This document shows, in pieces, positions 44,307 through 56,046 of a stretch of 64,000 nucleotides of DNA (its first letter is position 1; each line of letters starts with the position of its first letter). The position numbers and the translations under genes are program-made. This stretch comes from Garcia nutans (Eukaryota > Streptophyta > Magnoliopsida > Malpighiales > Euphorbiaceae), in NCBI GenBank assembly GCA_947685225.1, contig CANTUV010000039.1, positions 30,682,001 to 30,746,000 of the forward strand, read 5' to 3'. The notes under the pieces were generated by a model that did not search any database, was not told the DNA's origin, and saw only the letters and a list, made by a program, of their open reading frames with translations.

Positions 44307-46842
44307 TGTAATATCCCAAAGTGTGCCCTAGAAGTTTTGATATTTTTGTTGTAATTGGATTGAATGTATACGTTAAATTTGAAAGAGAAAAGAATTTAAG
44401 AGAGAGTGTATATGTTGTATATATGGAAATATATACAACATATACACAAGTCAAATGTGGAAGTCAAAAGAAGAAGATATTTTGTAATTTTTAAAATTAA
44501 TGGAATTTATTTAAATGGAATTAAATAAATGGAAGAGGGTATTTAAGTAATTTACTATTAAAATTGCTTGGTGGAGGTTTAAAGAGAGGGGAAGTTTGAC
44601 TTTGTCTCTTATTATTCTTTCTTTTTCTTTTCTTCTCCTTGGGTGGCCAGCTAACAAAGAAGCAAGAGAGCAAGAGAGGGTTTTGTGTTCCCAAGCTCTA
44701 AATTCAAAGGAGTTTTCAAGTGATTAAGTTGGAAATCCAAGAAGTTTCATTATTTTGGTAAGTTTCTCTTGATTCTCTTGTTTTATTTTAAGTTGTGTAT
44801 GAGTTTAATTGTTGATAATTGAAAGTAGGGTTGTGTTGATGGTAGTATGTTGGAGTGTGTTTGATTTAATTGATTGTGGTGTTGGTTTAGAATTGGAAAT
44901 AAGAAGTTAGGTTGATGTTGGTATTGGAAGAGTAAGAGTGATGTTGGTTTTAGGGTTTTGAAGTGGTAAGTGATGTTTAACTTGAGTTTGATCAATTATT
45001 TTCATAGATTTTCATGTTGTTTGTGTTTGTTGGAGTTAGAAGCATAGAATTCTTGAGTTTGGTAAGAAACAGAAGCATCTTGGATGCCACGCTCGTGGCC
45101 CTTGGTTGCCACGACCGTGGCCATTTGAAGCCATGGCCGTGGAGGTTTGGAGCAAGGGAGGCAGAACCATTTTCTAACCCACACCCGTGGGGGTTGGGAG
45201 GCCACAACCGTGGGGTCCTAAAGGGAGATTTTGATTTGTATTTTGTGATTTAAGGGTCTAGTAAGAGGTTATTAAGTGAATATTTGTATTGGAATTGATG
45301 TATTTTATTATTTTTGGATTAGGTCTTGAAGAAGATAATTTGTCCTAATTCAAGTGGTGAAGAAGTGTTGGAAAAGGAAGTGTATAGCTTGTGTGAGTGG
45401 TGCTTAAGGTAAGTACAAACTACATGGTTGCATGCATTTACATGATTTTGATACTTAACATATTTGATTGTACATATGTTAAGTAATTGATTACATTATT
45501 AATACATTTGATGAATGTTATGATTGATATAATGTGAATTGAGATATAATGAGATGTGAATCCAATGTGGTTGGTTATAATGAGGTAAATGACATAATTG
45601 AGGCATGTTTGCATAGATGATGAGATTTAAGGTAATTGATTATGTATACTCTATTAATGAGATGAGGAGCCATGGTTGTTGGCTAATATGATAATGATGC
45701 CAATGAGATAATTGAGGCATGGTTGCCTAAATGATGATGAGAAATGAGAATAGAATTGATAATGAAATAATAAATGAGTTGTGTGACTAATGTGTTATTC
45801 CATTTTCAGAGTTTTGTTGTTGGTGGCATGCCTATAGTAACAATCTCTTGAAGTTAGGTTGGGCTAAATCCTTGAAGCCAAGTTGGGTAGAAGTTTAGCA
45901 AGCTTAACTCCCCTTGAAGCTTGGTTGGATCTAGTCCTTGAAGCCTAATTGAGATGTTACAACCCTTGAAGCTAGTTTGGGTTTGGTTCTTAAAGCCAAG
46001 TTGGGTTGATACTTAGCATGCTTTGTTCCCCTTGAAGCTTGGTTGAACCTAAATCCTTGAAGCCTAGTTGGGAAAATGATAATGATAAATGAGATAATTA
46101 AACCAAAACATTAACTCTGAAAGTTGAATGGCATATTAGTGTCTTTTGGGCCCATGCTTGTCTTTGTTTTCAATGTGATTTTTGAATGGTGAAACCAATG
46201 AATAATGAGATACATGTTTGTGAGATATAATGTTATGAGATGATTATAATACATAAGTATTTTATTGAAAATGAATGTGGCATGGGAAGCTATGTTGAGT
46301 AATGAAACTATGAAGATACAACATGAATGTTTTGATATGATATTGAACAAAGTAAGATGTTGAAATATAATATTCTTTTGAATGGTGTATGAACATTGAT
46401 TGTGTGACATTGACATTGCATTGAAGCATAGTATTATTGTAGTTTGTACCACTAAGCCGTTGGCTTAGCGAGAGTGTGATTCATCGCGCAGGTGACAGAG
46501 AAGAACCAGAGAGTTCCTCTAGGCCGAGTAGAGTCTAGATTTTGAGGTGTTGATAGTGGAGCTTAAAGATCAAAGACGTACTACCAAACATGTATATATT
46601 TTATGTTTTGTAAAACTTGAGTTTTGATGTATATGTATTTGTAAATATTTGTTACGTTTTCCGCTGAGTTTTGAATAAACATTTTATCTATTGTGTTTTA
46701 TAATATAACTTGAATGTTTTAAATTTGTTCATATTATTGTAAAAGAAGTGAGTCATTTGTTTAGTAATTTCTATATTCAGTATACATATATTACGATCGT
46801 AATAGCATGCTGTGTATGTATACGGGGTATAGGGGTGTTACA
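44307..46842 (+). mobile_element. Solo LTR G (Tekay family of element F)
   Basis: 2536 bases from TGTAATATCCCAAAGTGTGC to GGGGTGTTACA, with a perfect 5-bp duplication AGTCC at 44302-44306 and 46843-46847. The start matches the LTRs of F closely. The interior is a diverged subfamily. It contains CCACG..CGTGG palindromes (45087-45216), a series of CCTTGAAGC..TTGGGTT repeats (45846-46072) and the CTAAGCC/GGCTTAG stem (46452-46468). Unequal recombination between two LTRs most likely removed the body. Confidence 0.93.
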
Positions 46843-46847
46843 AGTCC

Positions 46848-48250
46848 AACCCAACCAAGGATTCAATCAAAATCAGAGGAAAAGTAGAAAGACCATCCAA
46901 TTCTTGAAAGTTCTGTACTTGACGGTCCTATAAGGAAGAAGGACAAAATGATAGGGAATAGTAAGAAAAATAAAGAAAAGGGAGAAGAAGAAAAGAAACG
47001 AATTTGGGAACCAAACCTTTTTGCAAGGGCAAAAACTGTCCTAGACAATATCCAGATTAATGCCAAGAAGATATAGAAGGAATTTGGAGTCTAGCAAGAT
47101 TGCTCCCAACTGCCTAAAGTTCAAACAAGAAATTTATAGTGTGAGGGTTTGTCCATTGTGTCACACCAGCTCCTATATCAAAATGGCCTTCATTTAAACC
47201 TGTGTCCCTTGGTAGGTAGAATCTATTAGTGGAGATAGTTTGAATAAGCTTGCATATGGGATAGACAATATTTAAACTCAAATGAGACCTTTGGCCAAGT
47301 AATGTGTATGTGCCTATCTGAAGTGCAACAGTTCTTGCTTAAATAGAAATGATTCCCGAGTTTAGTACGGTAACTAGGGTTGTCATGTTATAGATATGTT
47401 AATTTGGAAAAATCAAGTCCTGAGGTACATTGACATTAATTTGGCAAAGCCAACATTTGATTTCAAAATCAAAATTCAAAAAAAAAAATTGTTTTGTCAT
47501 ACAAAGCCTTCAAGTTAAGGGAAGTATGTTGAACCTCCAAAGGACATATTGGGCAAAGGAAATGATTATTGGCAAGCTGCCAATTGACATGTTGAAACAT
47601 AATTTGAAATGGAAGCATCCCTGACTCTACCATTAGGGGTCTCTACCACTCATGTTCTCAACATATAAAAGATAAAAGCCACAAATGCAAAGCTTTCGAT
47701 CATTCCAATGCAAGACTTGAATGAGCATCAAAAAGGAACCAATGAGAACACTTCTGCTTATCACCTCAGTCTGTGAGTCGATGGAACAACTGTAAGTATT
47801 ATTCATGCATATCATGCATACATGAGCATATCACATCGTACTTTCTTGTCTTGTATCATCTATTCTTTATCAAAGTGAACAGCAAGCAACCAAAAGAAGA
47901 TATCAAATTAGGGGGCATAGAAAGCCCATTGCTTGAGAAAGCTCCAGTAATCTTGCAAAGAGAAGAAATGCATGCTTATGCGAAGAACAAGACGGCAAAA
48001 ACATCAATCAAAGCTTGCATGGATAAAATCTTTGGTTTGAGCCTACACAGGGGGCAAAGTTTCTCCTTTTCAATTTTTTGAGTTTATATACCAAATATTT
48101 TTAAACTCACTTACAAATATTTTGCCACACAGGGGGGCAAGGAGAGGATATAAGGTCCAATTAAAAATAGCTAAATCTTTGCAAAAAGAAAGAACAAAAG
48201 AATGGAACAATAGAACTCTCAAAAGAATGAAGGTGCAAAAGACAAAAGAC
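46848..48250 (+). other. 3' non-coding region of C, second part
   Basis: It resumes C sequence (CAACCCAACCAAGGATTC) exactly where G interrupted it. D has the same sequence uninterrupted near 35390. No gene seen; short frames such as 47773-48081 are not shared motifs. Confidence 0.7.
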
Positions 48251-48274
48251 CAATCCAGCTAAAAGAGCTGAAGC

Positions 48275-48790
48275 CAGGGTGAAGACCCGTTCTCAAAGGA
48301 TGAAGATCCACTTTTCAAGGGTGAAGACCCGATCTCAAAGGATGAAGATCCATTTTCAAGGGTGAAGACCCGATCTCAAGGGATGAAGATCCATTTTCAA
48401 GGGTAAAGACCCGATCTCAAAGGATGAAGATCCATTTTCAAGGGTGAAGACCCGATCTCAAAGGATGAAGATCCACTTTTCAAGGGTGAAATCTCAAAGG
48501 ATGAAGGCCCGATCTCAAAGGATGAAGATCTATTTTCAAGGGTGAAGACCCGACCTCAAAGGATGAAGATCCATTTTCAAGGGTGAAGACCCGATCTCAA
48601 AGGATGAAGATCCATTTTCAAGGGTGAAGACCCGATCTCAAAGGATGAAGATCCATTTTCAAGGGTGAAGACCCGACCTCCAATGGATAAAGATCAATGT
48701 TTCAAGGGTAAAGACCCGATGTCAAAAGATGAAGATTCATTTTCAAGGATAAAGACCCGGTCTCAAAGGATGAAGATCTAATTTGATGGT
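48275..48790 (+). repeat. Tandem array, family 1 (41-base unit, about 13 copies) in C
   Basis: GGAT-GAAG-ATCC and GGGT-GAAG-ACCC alternate with spacers ATTTTCAA and GATCTCAAA, giving micro-palindromes every 20-21 bases. One copy is scrambled near 48485-48510. Just upstream is another hairpin, CAGCT-AAAAG-AGCTG (about 48257-48271). Confidence 0.93.
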
Positions 48791-48859
48791 GAAGAATCAC
48801 AATGCATAGAACAGCCAGAGCAGTTAGACTTCTCAACTGATAAAAGGTTAGTTAAATTC

Positions 48860-48975
48860 ATTCTCAGGTCCAAGTACCCATTCTCAGGTCCAGGTACCCA
48901 AATCAAATCTAACCTCGGGTCCAAGTACCCAAATTAAATCAAAATTAATTCAAATCTCAAGTCAAAGTACCCAGG
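48860..48975 (+). repeat. Short repeats GGTCCAAGTACC in C
   Basis: Three or four copies of (C)RGGTCCARGTACC(C) bridge family 1 and family 2. They are again self-complementary at the ends (GGGT/ACCC). Confidence 0.75.
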
Positions 48976-49885
48976 TTAGGATCGAGTATCCCAATCAAGC
49001 TTAGGATCGAGTATCCAAATTAAGTTAGGATCGAGTATCCCAATCCAATTTAGGATCGAGTATCCAAATTTGATTTAGGTTCGAGTGTCCGAATCCAGTT
49101 AGGATCGAGTATCCCAATCCAATTTAGGATCGAGTATCCAAATTCGATTTAGGATCGAGTATCCAAATCCAGTTTAGGATCGAGTATCCAAATCCAGTTA
49201 GGATCGAGTATCCAAATCCAATTTAGGATCGAGTATCCAAATCCAGTTTAGGATGGAGTATCCAAATCTGACTTAAGATCGAGTATCCAAATCCAGTTAG
49301 GATCGAGTATCCCAATCAAGTTTAGGATCGAGTATCCGAATCCAAGTTAGGATCGAGTATCCAAATCAAGTTAGGATCGAGTATCCCAATCTAATTTAGG
49401 GTTGAGTATCCAAATCCAGTTAGGATCGAGTATCCAAATCCAATTTAGGATCGAGTATCCAAATCCAGTTTAGGATCGAGTATCCAAATCCGATTTAGGA
49501 TCGAGTATCCAAATCCAGTTAGGATCTAGTATCCAAATCCAATTTAGGATTGAGTATCCAAATCCAGTTTAGGATCGAGTATCCAAATCTGATTTAGGAT
49601 CGAGTACCCAAATCTAGATAGGATCGAGTATCCAAAGCCAATTTAGGATCGAGTATCCAAATTCGATTTAGGATCGAATATTCGAATCCAAGTTAGGATC
49701 GAGTATCCAAATCAAGTTAGGATCGAGTATCCCAATCCAATTTAGGGTTGAGCATCCAAATCTAATTTAGAATCGAGTATCCAAATCCATTTAGGATCGA
49801 GTATCCAAATCCAGTTTAGGATCGAGGACCCAAATCCAGATAGGATCGAGTATCCAAGTCTAGTTTAGGATCGAGTGTCCAAATC
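48975..49885 (+). repeat. Tandem array, family 2 (24-25-base unit, 37 copies) in C
   Basis: 37 copies of GGAT-CGAGT-ATCC followed by spacers such as AAATCCAGTTTA, AAATCCAATTTA or CCAATCAAGTTA. Spacer variants recur in a loose multi-unit pattern, suggesting block duplications of several units. A single family 3 hairpin (GGGT-CCAGA-ACCC) follows near 49892. Confidence 0.95.
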
Positions 49886-49963
49886 TCTCGGGTCCAGAAC
49901 CCAAAACTTCAAAAATTAAGTCTTATTGCTTTTCACTCTCTTTCACTAAGGTTTCAGATCATT

Positions 49964-49979
49964 CAAGCAGGGGGCAAAC
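49964..49979 (+). other. Polypurine tract of element C
   Basis: CAAGCAGGGGGCAAAC sits directly before the 3' LTR start TGTAGACCC. Confidence 0.85.
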
Positions 49980-50816
49980 TGTAGACCCTTAATTTTTTAC
50001 CCAATCCGATCTAATATGTTTTATTTAGCCCAAAATGATTTTTTTGTCTAATTAGTCCAAAATAATTTTAATTAAACAATTTTTGCTTTAGTATCTAATT
50101 TTTATTAATAAAAAATAGAAATAAACAAATAAAAGTCAAAAAATAAAAATAAAAATAAAAATCAGAGTCGAAAAAATTGGCGACGAAAAATTCGTCGCGC
50201 GGGCCCGTGGGTATTTCGCACGTAGAAAAATTCTGCCAGCGATTTCGCACGCAGAATTTTTCTGCCTTCACAGGCATAATTTTTCTGCCTGCGAAATAGC
50301 TTACGGGCCCGTTCCCCTCACACTGCTGTAGTTTTCTGCGGCAGAAATTTTTCGCCGGCGCATTTTTTCCTGCGGCAGTTTTTTCGGCAGTGCAAATTTT
50401 TCGAAACCTAATCCAATTAGGTTTTGGTTTCTTTTTCTTATTAATATTAATTACCATAATTAATTAGGAATAAATAACCTTAAACCACGATAAATAAGGA
50501 CCATGAAGAACCAAAGGGAGGGAGGAAATTTACACAGTGAGTATAGGATTTGAAACCAAATCAAGGAAGGAAAAGCAATAAATCAATTCAATTGATTTTT
50601 AAAGGAAGGAGCACCACGAATTAAGCAATTCAAAGGCAACAAAGGCTTGTCTTTGAAGCTAGTTCATCCAAGAAGATTTATTTTTTGGAGAATCAACAAA
50701 AGAAGGTATGTTAAATTCTTTTTGATTTATGTAACACTAGTAGCAAATCTATACAATTTAAGGTTTTTTTAAATCAAAACTTTAGAACTTTAATTTAATT
50801 CTTCCAAGATTAAAAC
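49980..50816 (+). repeat. 3' LTR of element C, first part
   Basis: Matches 27800-28616 closely except in the GC island (about 50160-50400), where whole modules differ. Cut at 50817 by solo LTR E and continued at 63922. Confidence 0.9.
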
Positions 50817-51331
50817 TGTCACATCCGTCACCGCATTTATGCATAGCAGTCACTTGCACAGTGAGAGAAGGGGAAAAGAGAAGTCAATTTCTGACAACGG
50901 GCCTAGATAAGGCTATAGGACCAAAGGGACCTAATTGAAAAAAAATGCAAAGTCTTGGGGAGGTGACTGTAATTTCAAAAAGTTTTTGGTAGGTGACTGT
51001 AATTTTTAAAAGTTGTACTGGATGTTCTTAATAGTGCACATAACAGATTCTAAAAATGGAGAGTAGAGAAAAATCGGGTCGCAACGACGCGTAACGGTTT
51101 TTCCAGAAAACGCACGGTTTGGAAGATATAGGGGATTTTGATTAGGGATATGTTGGTCATTATTAATAAAAATTTATACATGAATCTAAAGTAGAAAATA
51201 AACATAAGAGTGAGTAGAGGACGTCGAGGGGTTGAATATGAAATGATTGTCAAAAGAAACGGAGCTAGGTAAAACCCGAGCAAAGAAAGGACCTAAAGGG
51301 AATTTTGTAAAAGTCAAGGGCTTATTGGTAA

Positions 51332-53882
51332 TGTAACACCCCTATATCCCATATACTTACATAGCATGCTATTACGATCGTAATATACGTATACCGGATA
51401 TAGAAATATCACTGATACTAAACAAATGACTCATCCCTTTTAAAAACATAAAAACAAATGTAATTTATATAAAAGAAATTATAAAGAACAAAAGATAAAA
51501 TGTTTATTTAGAAACAGCGGAAAACGTAACAATTATTCATCGATACATATACGTCAAAACTCAACGTTTACAAAAACATAAAATATATGCATGTTTGGCA
51601 GTATCTCTTCGATCTTTAAGCTTCACTATCAACACCACAGATCTAGACTCTACTCGGCCTAGAGGAATTCTCTGGTTCTTCCCTGTTACCTGCGCGATAA
51701 ATCATAATCGCGCTAAGCCAACGGCTTAGTGATACAAACTACAATAATATTATGCTTTGATGCAATGCCAATGTCACACAATCAATTCCATACACTATTC
51801 ATAAGAAACATTATAATTCAATATCTTACTTTGCTTAAGATCATATCAAACATTTATTCTTAACAACACATTTATGCAATTTCAACAAACTTATTATTCA
51901 TTGAATTCACCATTCAAGAACCACATTAAAAGCAAAGACAAGCATGGGCCCAAAACACACTAATATGCCATTCAACTTTCAGAGTTAATGTTTTGGTTTA
52001 ATTATCACACTTATCATTATCCCAACTAGGCTTCAAGGATTTAGATTCAACCAAGCTTCAAGGGGAACAAAGCATGCTAAGTATCAACCCAACTTGGCTT
52101 CAAGAACCAACCCAACCTGGCTTCAAGGGTTGTAACATCTCAATTAGGCTTCAAGGACTAGATCCAATCAAGCTTCAAGGGAAGTAAAACATGTTAAACT
52201 TCAACCCAACTTGACTTCAAGGATCAAGCCCAACCTAACTTCAAGAGATTGTTACTATTAGGCATGCCACCAACAACAAAACTCAGAAAATGAATAACAT
52301 ATTAGACACACAATTGATTTATTATCTCATTATCAATTCCATTCTCAATTCTCATCATCATTTAGGCATACAAGCCTCATTTATTTCAATTGAAACATCT
52401 TAGCCAATCACAATGGCCTCACATTTCATTTGGAACCATTATAGCCAATCACAATAATTATTGCATCTTATTTCATATTACATTAGAACAATTCATCATA
52501 TCTTTCACATGTCATATTGCATTTCATTGCCATATAAGCAAACATACTTTCACCATCCTATTTACATCATTGTAAACAATCACATTGGTTTCACATTTCA
52601 TCATTACATTCACATTATGCCAACATAACATTAATAATATGCATCAACAATGCATTAGGTTTCTTAACACATTTACAAGCAAGTATATGTTAAGCCTCAA
52701 CACCTTATACATGTATGCAATAATGTAGTTTGTACTTACCTCAAGAATACTAACAAAACTCTATACTCTTCTTCTTCTTCTTCTTCTTCTAAAAGTTCTT
52801 CACTTCCTAAATTAGTGCAAATCACTTTCTTCCAAAACCTAATCCAAAAATTGATACAATACATGAATTTCAATACAATTTATCACTTATTAACTTCATC
52901 TTAGACCTTTAGATTACAAAGTATCACTCAACATCACACATAAAAGCCCACAGCCGTGGCCACCTCAACCCCCACGGGCGTGGGTTAGAGAATGGTTCTG
53001 CCTCCCTTGCTCCAAACCTCCACGGCCATGGCTACAAATGGCCACGGCCATGGCAACCAAGGACCACGGGCGTGGCATTCAGAATGCTACTGCCTTACAT
53101 CAAAATCACATATTTTGAGCTTACAACTCCAACAAACACAAACAACATGAAAATACTTGATTAAACTCAAGTTACACTTCAGTTATCACTTCAAAACCCT
53201 AATACAAACACAACTTACTCTTTCAACTCAAACACCAACTTAACTTCTCATTTTAAAATCAACTTCAACACTTATAAACAAATCACAAGCACACCTAATC
53301 ATACTATCAACAAATCATAACTCAACTCAAACACAACTTCAAAAAGAACAAAGGAAAACAAGAGAGAACTTACCAAAATTGAGGCAATTTCACAAATCTC
53401 CAACTTAATCCCTTGATTCTTCCTTCAATTTGAGCTTAGAACTTCAAGATCCTCTCTTGCTCTCTTGCTTTCTTTTGTCTTTGGATGAGCCGGCCACACA
53501 CATGGAAAAGAAGAAAAGATGATGAAGAAATAAAGTCAACTTCTCTTTAAATCTCCACCAAGTGTTCCAAAAAGACAATTACCAATATACCCTCTTCTCA
53601 CTTTTTCTAGCTTTCTTCTTAATCAAGTGCCCTTTATAGTACTTTCACATACAACAATTAAAATATCTTCTTCCCTTGACCACTCATTTTGACCAACATA
53701 TATGTTATATATATTACCATATACCCAACATATACACTTTCTCTCTACACATTAATTTCCTTTTTAAACAATACATAAACATTCTCTTTTCAATTTCTTT
53801 TCTTATCAACGTAACATATACACATAATTCAAACAAACAACAATTATATCAAAACTTCTAGGGCACACTTTGGGATATTACA
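51332..53882 (-). repeat. 3' LTR of element F
   Basis: On the minus strand it runs TGTAATATCCC…GTGTTACA. It contains CCACG..CGTGG palindromes (about 52950-53075), a (CTT)n run near 52770 and the CTAAGCC/GGCTTAG stem (51713-51729). Confidence 0.95.
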
Positions 53883-53901
53883 ATTCTCCCCCTCTAAAAA
53901 G
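53883..53901 (-). other. Polypurine tract of element F
   Basis: CTTTTTAGAGGGGGAGAAT on the minus strand, directly before the 3' LTR. Confidence 0.85.
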
Positions 53902-53928
53902 AAATTTCGTCCTCGAAATTACCTGATA

Positions 53929-55053
53929 TCAAGTATGAAACAGTTGAGGATATTGATATTGCATTACTTGCTCACTTTCCCAAGTAGCCTCTTCTCTACC
54001 ATGATTCTTCCACAAAATCTTCACAAGTGGCACTTTCTTATTTCTTAGTTCTTTTACTTCACGTGCCAAAATAGCAACTGGTTCTTCTTCAAATGTCAAA
54101 TTCGGACTCACTTCGATAGATTCAACTGGCAAAATGTGAGATGGATCAGATCTATACCTCCACAACATAGAAACATGGAATACATTATGGATCCGATCCA
54201 ATTCAGGTGGCAAAGCATGCCGATAAGCAACTGGTCCGATTCTTTCCAATACTTCATAAGGTCCAATGAAACGAGGACTCAACTTTCCTCTTCGACCAAA
54301 TCTCAAAATTTTTTTCCAAGGAGACACTTTCAAAAATACTTTATCTCCCACATTATACTCAATGTCTCTTCTCTTCAAATCTAAATAAGACTTCTGTCGG
54401 TCTGAAGCTGCCTTCAACCTATCTCGAATCATTTTCACTTTCTCTTTAGTTTCTTTAACTAAATCAGGACCAATTAATTTGCCTTCTCCAGTTTCATTCC
54501 AACATAGAGGTGTCCTACACCGTCTACCATACAATGCCTCAAATGGCGCCATACCAATGCTGGATTGATGACTGTTATTGTAAGCAAATTCTACAAGTGG
54601 CAAGAATCTGTCCCAACTTCCAGAGAAATCAATGACACAACTTCTCAACATATCCTCGATAATCTGTATCACTCTCTCCGACTGCCCATCTATCTGCGGA
54701 TGAAAAGCAGTGCTAAAGTGCAATCGAGAACCCAAAGCACCATGTAAACTCTTCCAAAATCTAGAAGTAAACCGGGGATCTCGATCAGACACTAAAGAAA
54801 TTGGGACACCATGCAACTTCACAATCTCATGGATATACAGCTCAGCCAACCTCTCCAGAGAATAATCCATCCGAACCGGAAGAAAATGAGCTGTCTTAGT
54901 CAACCTATCAATAATCACCCAAATAGCATCATGCTTCCTTTGTGTCAATGGCAAACTAGACACAAAATCCATTGTCACTATTTCCCATTTCCATTCAGGC
55001 ACTGATAAAGGTTGAAGTAACCCTGTTGGAACTTGATGCTCAACTTTTACCCT
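53929..55053 (-). pseudogene. pol: Element F integrase core and chromodomain
   Basis: Open from VKVEHQVPTGLLQP to the natural stop. The DDE core has Asp in TMDFV, Asp in SDRDPRF and Glu in GQSERVIQIIEDML. GKLSPRFIGPYEVLERIG is the GPY/F module. The C-terminus EEPVAILAREVKELRNKKVP, then LVKILWKNHGREEATWE, is the Tekay-type chromodomain thought to guide integration to heterochromatin. The catalytic residues survive. The frame is unusable only because of lesions upstream in pol. A premature TAG at 55054-55056 immediately precedes it. Confidence 0.92.
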
Positions 55054-55508
55054 CTAACATGTGAGACACTTGGATACAAACTCCGCTGTCTCTCTTCATA
55101 CCGGACCACCAGTAATACTGCTTCAAATCATGATACATTTTCGTATTGCCTGGATGCATAGCAAATACTGACTGATGTGCTTCTTCTAAAATAATCCTTC
55201 TCAAATTAGCAGCATCAAGTACGCACAATCTGTTCTTAAACCAAAGACTCCCATCACTTCTCACAATAAAATCTCGACTCTTTCCATTCTGGCAATCGGA
55301 AACAAACTGTTGAATCTTCTCATCAGCCAATTGAGCCTCTTTAATTTGATCTAACAATACTGGTTTCAATTGCAATTGTGCCAACAATGCACCATCATCA
55401 CAAGATACAAAGCTAGCATGCAACGCTCTCAACTCAACAAGCAACGAGAGCGAATAAATAGCTAAACCTGCTAAAGACTTCCGACTCAAGGCATCAGCAA
55501 CAACATTT
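55054..55508 (-). pseudogene. pol: Element F RNase H end and integrase zinc-binding domain
   Basis: Between two frameshifts. A one-base loss near 55509 turns the expected KANVVADALSRK into a stop. A two-base loss near 55086 breaks the HHCC domain after HPGNTKMYHDL and YWWSGMKRD; the Cys pair (SKCLTC) continues in another frame. It ends at the TAG at 55054-55056, which replaces an expected Gln. Confidence 0.88.
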
Positions 55509-56046
55509 CCTTACCAGGATGATAATCAATTAAACAATCGTAGTCTTTAATCAGTTCCAACCACCTCCTTTGCCGAAGATTTAGCTCCTTCTGAACACCC
55601 AAATATTTCAAACTTTTATGGTCTGTATAGATAAAACACTTCTCCCCATACAAATAGTGTCGCCAAATCTTCAATGTAAACACAATGGCTGCTAACTCCA
55701 AATCATGGGTCGGATAATTGAGCTCATGCGGCTTCAACTGTCGAGAAGCATAAGCTACAACTTTACCCTCTTGAATTAAGACACATCCTAAACCATCATG
55801 TGAAGCATCACTATAAATCACATATGGTTTATCTTCCATAGGCAAAGTAAGAATGGGTGCTTGTGTTAACATCTCTTTCAGCTATTCAAAGCTAGCTTGA
55901 CACTGATCCGTCCATACAAATCTAACTCCCTTCCGAAGCAATCTGGTGAGTGGAGTGGCTATCAAAGAGAACCCTTTCACAAACCGTCGATAATAGCCTG
56001 CCAAACCCAGAAAACTCCTAATTTCAGTTACAGATTTCGGTGGACT
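55509..56046 (-). pseudogene. pol: Element F RNase H domain
   Basis: The RT thumb/connection SFLGLAGYYRRFVKGFS leads to YVIYSDASHDGLGCVL and IYTDHKSLKYL, the RNase H acidic motifs of Ty3/gypsy pol. A TAG at 55882-55884 (SFE*LKEML) interrupts it. Confidence 0.9.

Noticed and set aside
46111..46452. 113-codon minus-strand frame in solo LTR G
   Set aside because: The matching stretch of F's LTRs is not open; AT-rich chance frame.
48275..49885. Regular repeat arrays that could be mistaken for CRISPR
   Set aside because: The spacers are not unique, the units are 20-25 bases with AT-rich near-identical linkers, no cas genes occur, and the locus is the 3' region of a plant retrotransposon.
50095..50457. 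120-codon minus-strand frame in C's 3' LTR
   Set aside because: It arises from the GC palindrome island, differs from the matching frame in the 5' LTR (27916-28205), and so is not conserved as protein.
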